Notes under the pieces: generated by a model
The model's input: only the letters and a program-made list of their open reading frames with translations
The model's database searches: none
What the model was told of the DNA's origin: nothing
In this document: in pieces, positions 11,401 to 23,100 of the stretch
How the letters are laid out: each line of letters begins with the position of its first letter
Position numbering within the stretch: position 1 is the stretch's first letter
Made by a program: the position numbers and the translations under genes
Source of the DNA: Nymphaea colorata
Lineage: Eukaryota > Streptophyta > Magnoliopsida > Nymphaeales > Nymphaeaceae
DNA: 64,000 nucleotides
NCBI RefSeq assembly: GCF_008831285.2
Contig: NC_045143.1
Location: forward strand, 8,191,503-8,255,502
Direction: 5' to 3'

Positions 11401-14151
11401 CAAAGATCACATCTATGTAGTTGCCTTCGTGAAAGATGTAGAAAATGGCGCCCTATATTATTATAAACAATAACAATCACGCCCATAGTGAATCCAGTCC
11501 AATAATACTAAAAAATACATGTCTTGAGTCTTGATGTCGCCTCTTAAGTTGTGGTTGGTTTTGAACCATGGATAACTTGCATTAAAGAAACCAAAACCCG
11601 TTCTTTATAAGCCTTTTATTAAATGAATCATCAATCAACAATCTGATCATTCGAGTGGACAAAACGAAGTATAATCTCCTTATCTTCAATCTTCTGTCTA
11701 ATGCAATTCTGATCAATCTCAATGTGTTTAGTTTTGCTATCTTGAATCAGATTAAGAGGTTTCAATGACACTTTAACTATTGCATAGCAATAAAAAGAGA
11801 TCCATTAATTCTTGTAACTCAAGTAATGAGTATCTAACCCAAGTAACTTTTGTATTAGCAGCAGCCATCGCCTGTTTTATGCTTTTGTACTCGATCTAGC
11901 ATGATCTTTTGTTTTCTGTTTTATGCTTTTGTACTCGATCTAGCATGATCTTTTGTTTTCTGCTACTTACAATACTGAGTGGCAACAAAATACCATTTCC
12001 CGATACAGATTTCTAGTCATCTGGGTTACCTCCCAATTTGTATAAGTATGGACCCCATCAAATCATGAAATCACTGTATAGACGCTCCTCAATAATAAAC
12101 AAAACCATCACCAGTAGTGATTTTCAAATATCTAAGTATTCTCTTGACTGTTCCTTGTGGCTTGTTTTCAAAGTGTGCATAACTGGAGGGACTTAATTAA
12201 CTACATATATAATGTCTAGACTAGTAAAGGTCAAGTACCGTATCATCCCTACGATTCCTGTTACCTCATGGGATTAAGATAATGATCTTCATCCTGTTGA
12301 CTTGTACTGGGAGTAGCAAGAGACTTGCAATCCTGCACTTCAACCTTATTCAGTTGGGTACACTTGCATCTTGTGCATCCACTTCAACCTGAGGAAATAT
12401 TGGAGGTTGCTCATCTTAAACCTTTGACTTCAAATGTCTTTAGTACTCTTGAACCGGATATGTGCTGAGTTACTCCCTGTAATAATAATGTCATCAAAAT
12501 ATATCAACAAAAATGTAAGAGTACTTCTACCTCAAAAGCTAAGTCTGAGATGGATGAAACCCATGGCTTTGAATTTCTAATGAAAAGCTTTTAGACCAAG
12601 ATCTCTTCTTCAAACCATATATAGCTCTTTGCAACCTACATACATATTGGTTAGGATCTCCTTCAGAATATTTTGGAGACTGCCTCCTTTTAAGTCTCCA
12701 TTGATTTAAACATTTTTAACATTTCATTGACTTATCTATCCATGACAAACAAGGCAAAGAATGCAAGTTGTGCCCATTTTTGCAGTCAGATTGAAACTTT
12801 CATCATAATCCTGTTATAAAGCCCTTAGCAACAATACAGGCTTTGTAACATTCAGTGCTTCCATCTGGCTTATATTTGACCTTAGCGACTCATCTAGAAT
12901 CAACAACATTCTTATCAAGAGTGTGTGGAATATTGGTGTTCAAGTTTGATATTGATGCATCACTTCCATCTCTTCATTTGTCGCCTGAATCCACTTATTC
13001 ATGGCCAAAACTTGAAAAACCAATTTTGGCTCAGTTTCCTTCTCAATTTGGGATAAACAATAGAAAATCCGTGGTAAACTTCTCATAACTAACCGATCAA
13101 TCAATCTAAGTCACACAGGTATGGGTATGGGTACGATGAGTTTAGAAAATCTGAGTACATAGGTACAGCAAAAAAGTAGGTATCAAAATTCCACAATAAA
13201 CAAAATTCGTACTCAGTACTTCCTACATAATCTCACAGAACATAAGTAAACCAAGAGCATCATCAGAGTTGTACCTGTATTTAGCAAATATCATCTTTGT
13301 AGCAGGAAGGAGTTGAGATAAAATATCAAAACATATGCAGAGGATCATCATATCGATTGCTAATTAGAGTTGATGAAGAATCTAACAAAAGTGTAGAAAC
13401 GGCTGCCACAACAGGTACAAAACCAGGTGATTTTTCAACTTAAAAGGATGAGATATTTTTGCAAAACTAAAACCATGAAGAAACGGTTAAAACATAATGG
13501 TCATGCATTTGTAACGCTTTGCATGTTGCTTAATAGGCCCAATTCTTCTACCCTTTCCCAGTAGTCAATGGCTACTCATAGCTAGTAACTTGACACCAGA
13601 GAAGATTCAGATTCTACGTTATAAGTATATTGATCGTTCCCTAATAATCTTATTCTGTTTGATGTTCTTATCATGCTCGCATTAGGTTTTTATTTGGGAT
13701 GGGGGGCACCAAGTGGTTTATGTTTATTCTTGTTATCCTTTGGGTGTTCTTTTCTTCATTATTCTTTGAAAAAAAAAAAGAGAAAAATCCAATGTGCATG
13801 CAGGTGGGGAAGATCCCATGGATTACTCTGGAAAGATTGTAGAATGCTCGTGGGATCCACATCAGATGTGCTGGGAATACATGCGCGTCAGAGTGGACAA
13901 GACAACTCCAAATGCTTGGAATACATATATAAAGGTAATCTTTTTTTCCAACTCATGTCCTTTTTTGCAATCACGGAAATGCTTTGTGACGGTTCGAACA
14001 ACAGGTTAAAAAAAGCATCGACGACAACATAACACAGACTGTTTTACTTAACGAGATAGATGAGATAATAAAGCTGCCAATGTATGCTGATAGAATAGCG
14101 AAGGAGAGCCAGGTCCGTCATCACCACTCACATTCTGGCAGACGCAGGTGA
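1457..14151 (+). CDS. mRNA capping enzyme, guanylyltransferase region (5'-partial)
   Basis: Transfers GMP to the diphosphate end of nascent nuclear mRNA. Ten exons join in phase: 1457-1567, 2017-2063, 3258-3420, 3518-3652, 7827-7934, 8037-8135, 10860-10949, 11046-11130, 13804-13934, 14005-14151, giving 371 residues and a TGA stop. Nucleotidyltransferase motifs appear in order: motif I KADGTRY (catalytic Lys69 of the visible part), motif III TLLDGEM, motif IIIa YLVYDLM, motif IV HEADGLIF, motif V LLKWKY, and a motif VI-like stretch YMRVRVDKTTPN. The first visible exon reads TNDDVLGDEI, as in the linker before the transferase domain of plant bifunctional capping enzymes. The cysteine-phosphatase-type RNA triphosphatase half is therefore expected upstream of the window. 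Nearly 12 kb of the visible locus is intron, much of it transposon-derived. No stop codon or broken splice site was seen. Confidence 0.93.
2064..3257 (+). other. capping enzyme intron with microsatellite
   Basis: Intron between the second and third visible exons. It contains a (TC)n tract followed by an (AC)n tract at 2876-2926. No coding or repeat family was otherwise recognised. It ends at the acceptor GATGTAG (3251-3257). Confidence 0.6.
2876..2926. repeat. compound microsatellite (TC)n-(AC)n
   Basis: About 13 TC units followed after a few bases by about 11 AC units, read directly. It lies in a capping enzyme intron. Confidence 0.95.
4364..4682. mobile_element. Mutator-like MITE, copy 2
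   Basis: A 319-bp AT-rich element similar throughout to 1-284. Its ends are imperfect inverted repeats: CATCGGCACATAAAACGTGT at the left, and the complement of the right end begins CATTGTCACATATATCGTGT. The flanks CTTTGAAAT (4355-4363) and CTTTGGACA (4683-4691) match at 6 of 9 positions, as an aged 9-bp duplication would; 9 bp is typical of Mutator-like elements. The superfamily call is an inference. It lies in the 4.2-kb intron between the fourth and fifth visible capping enzyme exons. Confidence 0.6.
5362..5426. repeat. (TA)n / (TATG)n microsatellite
   Basis: A run of TA dinucleotides grading into ATGT/GCAT repeats, read directly. It lies in the same capping enzyme intron. Confidence 0.9.
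5477..6387. mobile_element. non-autonomous hAT-type element, copy 2
   Basis: A 911-bp relative of 293-1055. The left end is CAATGTTGTTAAAACG and the right end GTACAACACTG. It is flanked by GTTTTAAC (5469-5476) and GTTTTAAT (6388-6395), a 7/8 match in the hAT nTnnnnAn format. It shares the GTATCGTAAG-type left subterminal repeats, the right-end palindromes and an internal stretch around AATCCATGGTTTAATCGATG. No transposase frame exists; the open frame near 5858-6151 is a low-complexity His-rich artefact. It lies within the capping enzyme intron 3653-7826. Confidence 0.82.
6588..7228. repeat. GGTACGG-rich repeat with duplicated right part
   Basis: Begins with GTACGGGTATGG-type sequence near 6593. 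It contains two tandem copies of a block of about 200 bp (about 6850-7035 and 7045-7228), each starting GTCATYGAGTCCAAAAAAGG and ending near TAAACATA. Terminal motifs (CATAGGTACGGG at the left, TACCCATG...CATAG at the right) look like inverted ends. A short related fragment is at about 13112-13180. It is probably a non-autonomous DNA element with a duplicated right end; no target-site duplication was identified. Confidence 0.45.
8136..10859 (+). other. capping enzyme intron, 2.7 kb
   Basis: Intron between the exon encoding motif IV and the exon starting GWDDPYVP. It is AT-rich with no convincing coding or repeat signal. Open frames on both strands here lack family similarity and splice context. 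Confidence 0.55.
11630..13090 (-). mobile_element. decayed Ty1/copia reverse transcriptase relic
   Basis: Lies antisense in the capping enzyme intron 11131-13803. On the minus strand, around 12980-12790, broken frames read VAKVKYKPDGS then YKACIVAKGF, which matches the copia RT start (VYKVKYKPDGSIERYKARLVAKG type). Lower-numbered sequence keeps the expected order down to the RNase H region near 11700-11950, but no frame stays open. A 46-bp direct duplication starting TGTTTTATGC is at about 11871-11960. LTRs were not identified. It is much older than the copia element at the right edge of the window. Confidence 0.7.
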
Positions 14152-16310
14152 TTTTCGCGATGGGACAGTTTAGCGTACCGGTAGTTCTACCATGATAGCC
14201 AAAGCATTTTAGAGGAGTAACTGGGGTTTCATAGCTTCTGTGCCTTGTTGTGGGGCTTTCAGCATCTTGGTGGATGCTCTTGTTCGTTGCAGATCATTCA
14301 TTTTATTGTCAATGTCAAATCTGTAGATTGTAATACATCACTAGGGAAGCTAAGGTTGCCTTGTAAATCATTCCTTGTAAATGGACAACACCTTGTAAAT
14401 CGTAAATTTCTCAGTTGTAATGTAGTTTTGGTATTAAAGAGAGTGCAATCTAGCTCCAGATGTGCTCTCTCGGTATCCTCTTTTCAAGGGTCCTGCACTA
14501 ATTAGGTTTAGTCCAATCGCTTGAACGTGTCAGGTGCTGGCGCTTCTTGACTGATCCGTTCATGGCAGTAAGTTGACTCGGCCTGCCTCTGGGGTCGTCA
14601 ATACGTTCTTGTTCGCCAAGGGTGTTGTATGCTTAGATTGCAGAGGGCGAGCGTCATACGGCTTCCTGTCTCAAGGTCATCTACCCCTCTAATGGGATTG
14701 CTGTATAAAATAAACGGTTTTTGGTGTGCCACCATGTTTAAAAGACGCCCTCAAATCGGGCAGTGGAGTTTTATTTCGGGTCAGTGGAGATTCTCACCAC
14801 TCGGCAGGCCTATTTTTGGTGCTTCGATTGTGTTGTTTCAACCGTGTGTCAGCTTGTCTGTCGATGGCTTTCTTCTTGCAACAGAGGGTTAATGTCACGA
14901 GGATTGAAATGAGAACCAATCGCCTACTGGTTTCAGCCCTGCTGTGCTGTGCTGTGCTGATCCCTTTGGAAATGATATTATTAGACTTTTATTGTCCAAT
15001 CTTTTATCAATGATTCCTTACATCTTGTTTTCCGCTGCACATATCCTTTCTTTGGTAATAAAAAGTGCTGAGCTTATCTCGCAGCAATCATTTCTTGGAA
15101 ACACGCCCTCAAAATCAGCAACTTTGAACTCCCTTAAGTTCCTTACACTGGGTTTTCCCTTCTCGTACGTAATGTCTGTTGGATAGTTTTTGAGCTTAAT
15201 TGCACTTTCCGTTCTCGTACCTAATGTTTGTTGGATACTTTTTGAGGGCAACTAGGTCATGGCTTTCAGAGGAGATAGTGCAGAAAAAATAGGATTAAAA
15301 AATGGGCATTGAGATGGTGGACTTGGTTTTGTTGGAGCAACTGCTTCTGCGGTCAGCTCATAATTTCTTTTCCACTGTCTAAGAATGGAGTTACTGGTTG
15401 AGACATCCCAAGATTTATAACGCTGCTGGATGTCAACTATTTAAGCGACTAGCGTCTGAACAACTCGGATGCCGAGTAGGGCTTCTGTCCATTTTTGGCT
15501 TCAATGTGAACGAGATGGAGGTTGAATATCAATTTTTTTGTGGGCGACGCATGTGAAAGACTGGAAGGACATCGGACGTCTGAGGTGCGGCAGATTTGCC
15601 TGACCGTCTGCTGTGACAGACCCAAAATCACTACTACTTTTTTCCTAAGCAAAACTTAATGCCTTCTTAAAGGGCACGTTCTCATGGCTTAGGCAAGGCC
15701 TTCATTTAAAAAAAAATTGACGATTTAATAATATATTGTTGTTTGACACTCTTTCTATGTCTAAACTTCAATGTTGTCTAATTCGCATGTTTTGCGTGTA
15801 ATATGTACAACTTTTTCGGGTTAATCTGGAGACAACTTTTATGGACGATTTGGTGAATAAGAGCCTCCTGAAGATTCGCAGTAAGATCCTCAGGTTGAAG
15901 TTTCTCAGGAGCTTAATAGAAGCACGAAAAAGTAAAAATGTTCGGGACCTTCAGACAAGCGGCCAAGGGTTTGATGTTGCAAATTGGACGCTTTGGTACT
16001 CATCTGTTAAAGAGTTAGTTAATGTTAAGGAGTTAGTTAACTTCACTTTGCCAATATAACAATTAACAACAACAGCTTCAAAATCAATGTTTAACATTTA
16101 CAATTATTCTTGCTCCACTTTTCCTCATGTTCTCCTACTCCTGTCCCTTAAATCGGCAACATCTAACACGTATAATGTAAACGATGAGGTTCAATTACAT
16201 ATCATAGATTATCTAATATATGCATACATGTATGTACATAACGGATTTCCTGCTGCATTGAAATCGATTTTGGAATGATAAAAGATCATCCCTTCCCATT
16301 GTTGCTCAAA
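14152..16310. other. convergent intergenic region
   Basis: Separates the capping enzyme stop (+) from the ABCG stop (-). The first few hundred bases are probably capping enzyme 3' UTR, with AT-rich sequence near 14340-14440. An imperfect duplication containing TTCTCGTAC and TGTTGGATA is at about 15160-15245. No coding sequence was supported; open frames here lack family features. Confidence 0.5.
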
Positions 16311-19300
16311 TCATCTTTGCTGGAAATTCAATGCCCTAATGCAATAGCCATATACACAAGCGAAGAAGATAGCGAAGACAGCTAAAATTCCAGCTACTGG
16401 TCCCATGAAATCTCTGCTGTACCCAAAGTGATCTTGGACATACAACTTGATCATTTGACGATCTCCTCCAGGTATGATGATTTCATCTTCAAGGTCGCCA
16501 TATTGGGACACAATTAAGCCATATACTGTATAAGCCATTGGACATATCCAGTAGTACCAGATCCACCACTTTGGAATCCTCTGAATAAACCATGAAAAGA
16601 AATAGTAGTTAGATGAAGAATGACTTGGTAGGATTACCCGCAAGAGAAATAAGAATGCTGAACACCACTTGCATTTTTTATTTGGAACAGAAAATATGGC
16701 CTAAACATGTCTACCAAATCAAAAGGCCAAGCTCATGGAGTCCAAATTAGTTTTTTTCCTGGACAGTCTACTCAAATGACAGAAAGAAAAGCTTAACCGG
16801 AGCTAGTACAGCCAACAGACATTGTTTTATGACATAACTACAAGCTATCTAACCATATCACGATGGCTAAAACTTACCGTTTTTGGGATGAAGAATCCAG
16901 AGAAAAGGTTGAAGAGGGCATAAAATGCAGCAGCAAAGATTGCGGCAACTTCATTGTTGGGAGTTATTGATACAGTCATCATCCCATAGTAGGTGAAGTA
17001 AAGGAAGGAGAAGAATGAGATGAAGAAAAACCAGAAGAACTTGGCGGCCGTCCACTCAAAGCTCACCATAGCATACACAATCACAGTGTAGTATGTTGTT
17101 TGGAAGAATACATATGGAATCTCTGCAATTACCTGTAAAATGAAACAGACACTCAATTTAATGAGATTTCTTGCTGGGCCATGTTTCAAATGTTTGGATG
17201 GAAAATGTAGAACCATGAAAGATGGAGCTAAACTTGCAATAACTTCCAAAGCTGAAAAAACAATGCGATGTTTTTTGTCATTTGCAAGCAAGCTACGTAG
17301 ATTAGTAAATTGATTTCGTAGGACTTGCATTTTGCAGGGGTTACAAAACTTTGTTAGCATATTCTAGTAGTCTTTGGGGATTACCAAGTTATGACTACTT
17401 GGCTGCAAATAAAGTATAAACCTTTACCAATTCTACAAAGGTAATAAAAACGAATAACGTGCATTGCCTTGTATGTCGAGTAATCTACTTAGTGATACAT
17501 ATCAAAATAAGGCTCTGTTCTGACGCACAGAATCAAGTATCGGAAGTTGGTTTATACCTGAGCCAAAGCATATGGCGCCGCAGAGTACATCCCAGCAGCC
17601 CGTTCTCTATAGAAGACAGTCCTCTCCACATCTACGATGGGTTGTACAGATGAGCAGTTGTTGATCCCAACAAAAAGGACGGCTGCATACATCGCTCCGA
17701 TGATGATGGTCAAATCAGTCGAGGTTTCTCTGCAATCAGTATCTTAGTCAGATTAATTACATTAAAGTACCATTGTAGATGCAGCTATATGTATAGGCCA
17801 TGGTACCGCCACCGACATTCTAAGCTTAACCAACTTCATAAAATTACAAAATTTAAGTATTCTGAATAGAATCAGTGGCTTTCTAACCATGAATAAACTC
17901 AAAGTGGCTAATTGTGGTGCTTCTGATCACTTGAAAAAGTCAAGCAGCCAAATGACCTAGGCATGCCCAAAATTATTGTATTCACCAAGCAAATATGACC
18001 AGACTATTTCATATTAACGTTTTGACAGATTCAAACATTACCTTTTTGTCCCAACCTTCCAGAAGATGGTGCCAATCAGCAGAGCAGCAGCAAGGGTGAA
18101 GAAAAATCTAACAAGGTTGTAGTTGGGGCTTCTCCAATAAGTTAACCATTGCTTCCAAAAGCATGACTTAAATTGCCCGACCCTAGACTGTGAGAACTGC
18201 GTGGGGAAATATAGATCTTTTGATCCTGGAGGAGGAATGCTAAGTTCTTTGACGAGCTCATTGTTTCGCCTGGACACAATGGAAGTGAAACAAAGCAATA
18301 GGTGAGTTGACGTCTATAATGTTTGCCTTTTTATGAAGGGAACGCAGAACAGAGATCCACAAATGAAGATAAGTAGCGTGTGGTAGCAGAAACAAGGTCC
18401 GCAATATAGGTAAGCGCTAAATAAAGTTTCAGGCTTACTGATGGAGAGATGATGTCTTGTAACATTCAGCAAAATCAATTCCTAGGCGGACTTCGGTTGA
18501 GACTGAGCTTGCTTCCAACATCCATGTTGCCGGATTATATTTCTCTTTTATCTTCTCGACACCTGGAATAGACTGAAAAAAAAGCGGAGAGATAACGTGA
18601 TGAGATGGGGACAGTAAGTCCGCAAACACTTCAACAGCTCTTGTTGCATTGATTAAACAAGTTCATGCAATTAGGCATCCTGAAGATGCCTTTAGGGTTC
18701 AACATGAAATTGAATGCAGAATGATCTTACCTCAAAGTACTCGACGACCTTTTGAGAGTTGTTTCCTAGTGGTCCACAATATATTACCTGTCCTCCCCTT
18801 TTCATAAGCAGCAACTACCAAAAAAAAAAAAAAAAAAGAAGTCGTGAAGCTTTGAACAAGAATATTGAGTTTAAATTCATATGAAGATTAGAAATGTTTT
18901 GACAAATAAAAATTCTTTTCCATGAGTCCATATCCATATCCACCGTAGAAATCCCTAAGGTTTCAGTTAAAATTTTAAAAATGAAGCACCTCGTATTCGT
19001 ACCTCATCAAAGGCTTCGAAGATATCAATGCTAGGCTGATGAATTGTGCAGACGACTGTTCTTCCTGTGTCCACTGTGTTCCTTACAGTTCTCATGACGA
19101 TGGCTGCAGCTCTGGCATCCAGTCCTGATGTAGGCTCGTCCATGAAAATGATGGACGGATTAGCCACGAGCTCTACGGCTATCGTTAGTCGCTTTCTCTG
19201 CTCCGTTGACAGACCAGTTACGCCTGGAAGTCCTACCAAGGCATCCTTTAGGTTGTCCAGCTCCACCAGTTCCATCACTTCATCAACAAAAGCCTGAACG

Positions 19301-20096
19301 GATGTTTCAATGTAGTTTTTATTCTGTCAGAGACAAATAGAGAAGGGTAAAAGGAAAAAGAGGAGTCGCAGTCCAGGAGAAAGTGGTTACCATTTTCTCT
19401 TGATGGCTGACGTCAGAAGGTAGACGAAGGAAGGCAGAGAAGATCAAGGACTCTCTAACCGTGACCTGAGGAGAATGAATATCTGTCTGCTCACAATAGC
19501 CTGAAATTCTAGCAAACGTCTCTTGAACCTTTGGGTATCCCGAGATCCTAATATCTCCTTCAATATACCCTCCCGTTTTCCTGCCAGCAAGAACGTCCAT
19601 CAGCGTGGTCTTCCCTGCACCGCTGACTCCCATTAGTGCGGTGAGGATTCCAGGTCTAAATGCTCCAGTTACTCCCCTCAGCAATTGCAGTCTGTCCTCT
19701 GTAACACCCTGATCTTTCATTTCCTGCAAAACATCAAATCCCCATGTTACTGTTACCATCGTCGCTGTTGTCATTGTTCTCTCCTCTCTCTCTCTCTTTC
19801 TCTCTCTAAAACACATGCATTGGAGAAAATGGATGTTAGCATATTACAGGAAACGGATATTGGCAACAGGAAATGTAATAGATTACTGAAGACTAACCGG
19901 AGGCATGTCGACATAGTACTTGACGTCATCAAAGGTCATGGCTAGAGGAGTGAAAGGAAGAACCATTCCTCTCTTTGGGGCTACCCCTGTCGCCAGTTCT
20001 AGAATAGAATCTACATTTCTGTGGAGACCATTGCCTGCACTTCTCATTCTTCTCATTGCCATCTCCCCTGAAATACAAATTCCGCGATTAGAATCT

Positions 20097-20149
<53 letters not shown>

Positions 20150-23100
20150 CAACGTGGTCGGTAGAACGCGGGGAAGTATCTAGTTGAATCATATCTGTCA
20201 GTGGAGATGAAGATATCCCTAAGCAACATGGGCCTGAAAGGCTGAAACTATGACTTACCGCACAGAGAGATTTTTGGTTTTTGATATCACCAATTTAATT
20301 TGGGTAAATGACCAAAGACGATAAGAATATTTTCTTAAATTAGTAGGATTCGCCTTCCTCACAGGTCGAGTACTATGAAAAATAGAAAAAACGCAGAAGC
20401 CAATGCCGTCAGAAGATTCGTGCTTACTGGTGTTGTTTCCGTCGTGCTTGGACAGATTACGTCGCAGTGAATCATTTTTAGCATCCGAAGAGTCGACGTC
20501 TTCCTTGTGTTTCTTTGCAGCGTCTTCTTCAGAAATCACAGCTTGGGGCTTTCCGAGCGCTGTCAAAAAGTGGCTCAGATTCAGAGAAAGTAAACAAAAA
20601 ACAGTGAAAGAAACGATGTTATACTCGTATGAGTTGTATAGATCACACAAGGGAACCACCTAATGCGTGCTACATTATCATCGAATCAGGATCTTGGTTA
20701 GATAACAATGTCCATCTATGTTACGAGACAGTATTTTGCCCGACGCAAATGACACTAGAACGTCTATATGGCGGCAGTGAGGCGTTATATGACACTTCTG
20801 ACGTTTTCATGTATATATAAGCTCTGTAAGAGAATGTAGATGGCTTTCTAGCTAGCAAGGCCTGATAAAACAAAGGACGGTTCTCTGGAACACCATGTCG
20901 GGGACTAGTACTGAAACAGCTGTGTGTTGTGTGTGTGTTTGAAAGAGAAAGAGAGAGAGAGAGCATACGCTTGAGGTACATGAGAGCAACTGTGAAGAGG
21001 ACATTGAACAGAATCGTGAAGCCAACCAACGCGGCAACTCCTATCCAGTACCAGTATTTAACTGGGAAGACGCCGACGAGGTCGAGCACTGAAATTCCGA
21101 GGCTCCTTATGCCATCTGCTGCCTGCAAATTACGTGTAAATTTCAAGCACACGGAAAACCGTAAAGCGAAATATTTGAGAGCAAGCATTAAGAAAATATC
21201 CATCTCTCCCTCTCTATCTCTCTCTGTGTCTCTCATTTTCCAGAGACATACACAGAGATTAGATTCTCTCATGAACACTGGGTTTAACGCACAGAAAAAC
21301 GCGTGAGAATACCTTCTTGTCCATCCACCTGGGTGCAAAGAATTCGTTAACGCTGACCGCGTTAACTGCGTAAGTAAGAGGTGAGGACCAGTAGCCCCAG
21401 ATCCACCACTTAGGGACATATGCTGCATTTTTAGAAAGAATCTATCAGTAATTTAACATGATTATCAGATTACATTATATCAGTAATTCAGATGTCTCTT
21501 CGATAAATTGATGTCATTCCGGTCCTAAAGTGTGGTTATCCACTAGAGGAATCGTGGTTTCAGAACTGCCTGATGCTGAGATGTTCATAGGAAATTCACA
21601 AGGTCAATTCACAGACGTTTTCACCTTAATCGGCCACATATTCATCACAAGCTTATTGATGGAATACATGGAGGCAACGGTTTTATTCCTCCACTAAGAA
21701 TACTTCAGGCAGCGTCTGCGGCATTTGGTCCATAAACGCACAATAAGTTTGCCAGAGAGACGTGTCCGAGGCTTAGCTACTCAACAAGTTTTCCTACTCA
21801 ATGCTTCAGATTTACAAAGCCAAAGCAGCTTGCGCTAGTTTAAAACTTGCGCACAGCAAGGCTCGGTTTTCACTCGGCATGGCTTTCTGGCAGCAACTAG
21901 TCATGTTTGTTCAACAGTAAAAGTGCTGTTGGCAATCTGATAGTTGTTCATCCACTTAGGAAGGTCGGCGCCACTCACATGAATACGTGATTATGCAGAA
22001 TCATTTTGGAAAGTATTACTGCGGGGAGGGGGGGGGGGGGGAGAGAGAGAGATAGAGAGACCTCGTGGAACTATAAAGCCAGCAAGCAAGAAAATCACAA
22101 GCAGTGCGAGAGATCCTCCAGTGCTAGCAATGATCATGGTTCTGCAGGTCCCTGCTATGAGACGGAATATGGAGGAAGCCATCTGGTGTATCCAGAATAT
22201 GACCAGGAATTGTTTGAAGAATCTGCATCAAACATAGAAGAAAGCATAACTACTCTGAGAATCTGTCTTGTGCGGAAAATGTTTCCAATCGTCTCCAGAA
22301 ATAGATGGAAGTGCGATTCCTATTTCTGGTAAAGCTAGTTATGGAGACAGTTGTGACAACTTTCTCAAGTGGGCATCAGCTCCCTCAACTTGTCCACAAC
22401 TTTGGCAAGTTTGCAAGAACCCCGAGAAATTCTTTTGCCAACAAAAAAACAGAGAAAATTCGACTTTTTCAGATGCTAGTCCCCAAGCCTCCAATCCAGA
22501 ACACATTAGTTTACCTGCTTGCCTCAGGTGCGAACCCCATCGTATAGTAAGTCATCACCATCCAAACAGCAGACTCAAAGACTGAGATGGGCAGCTTGAG
22601 CAGCATATTGGGGAGGGTGAATACCCACGCAGGGTAGAAGAGGAGGTCCCTTTGCTTGAAGAAGACAGGAAGCCTCGATATAGTCATGGAAAGCTCAGAG
22701 AACCCGTTGAACATGTTGATGACCACACAGAAGACCAGGGCTCCAAAATAGAGGGCGCCATCGTTCTCCGTCCCGGTGTGCATCCTCGTCCTTACAAACA
22801 CAGTGGATGCAATGGCTGCCACTATAATGATCTGGTAATTGCAGTAATCAAACATTATTAATGTTGGTCCAACGAATAAGAAAACCATATCTTTCATTAA
22901 TGTTGAACCAAACGGCAAGAACAGATTTGCCCACATTTCAGAAATTAGTATAAATCTAAGACAGAAACCTTAATCAATAAAGCATTTCTTTTATAAACTT
23001 TTAACAACAACATATTTCTAGTAAAAAATATAGATTAATCAGTTTGTAGAATGTTCACCTGGACAGTTTTGAAGATGTAAACGAAGGAGTTCCTCCTGAT

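Noticed and set aside
19046-19297. Plus-strand ORF opposite the second ABCG nucleotide-binding domain
   Set aside because: Shadow of the conserved coding exon; no family features on this strand. The same applies to plus-strand frames at 23885-24376 and 27772-28182.
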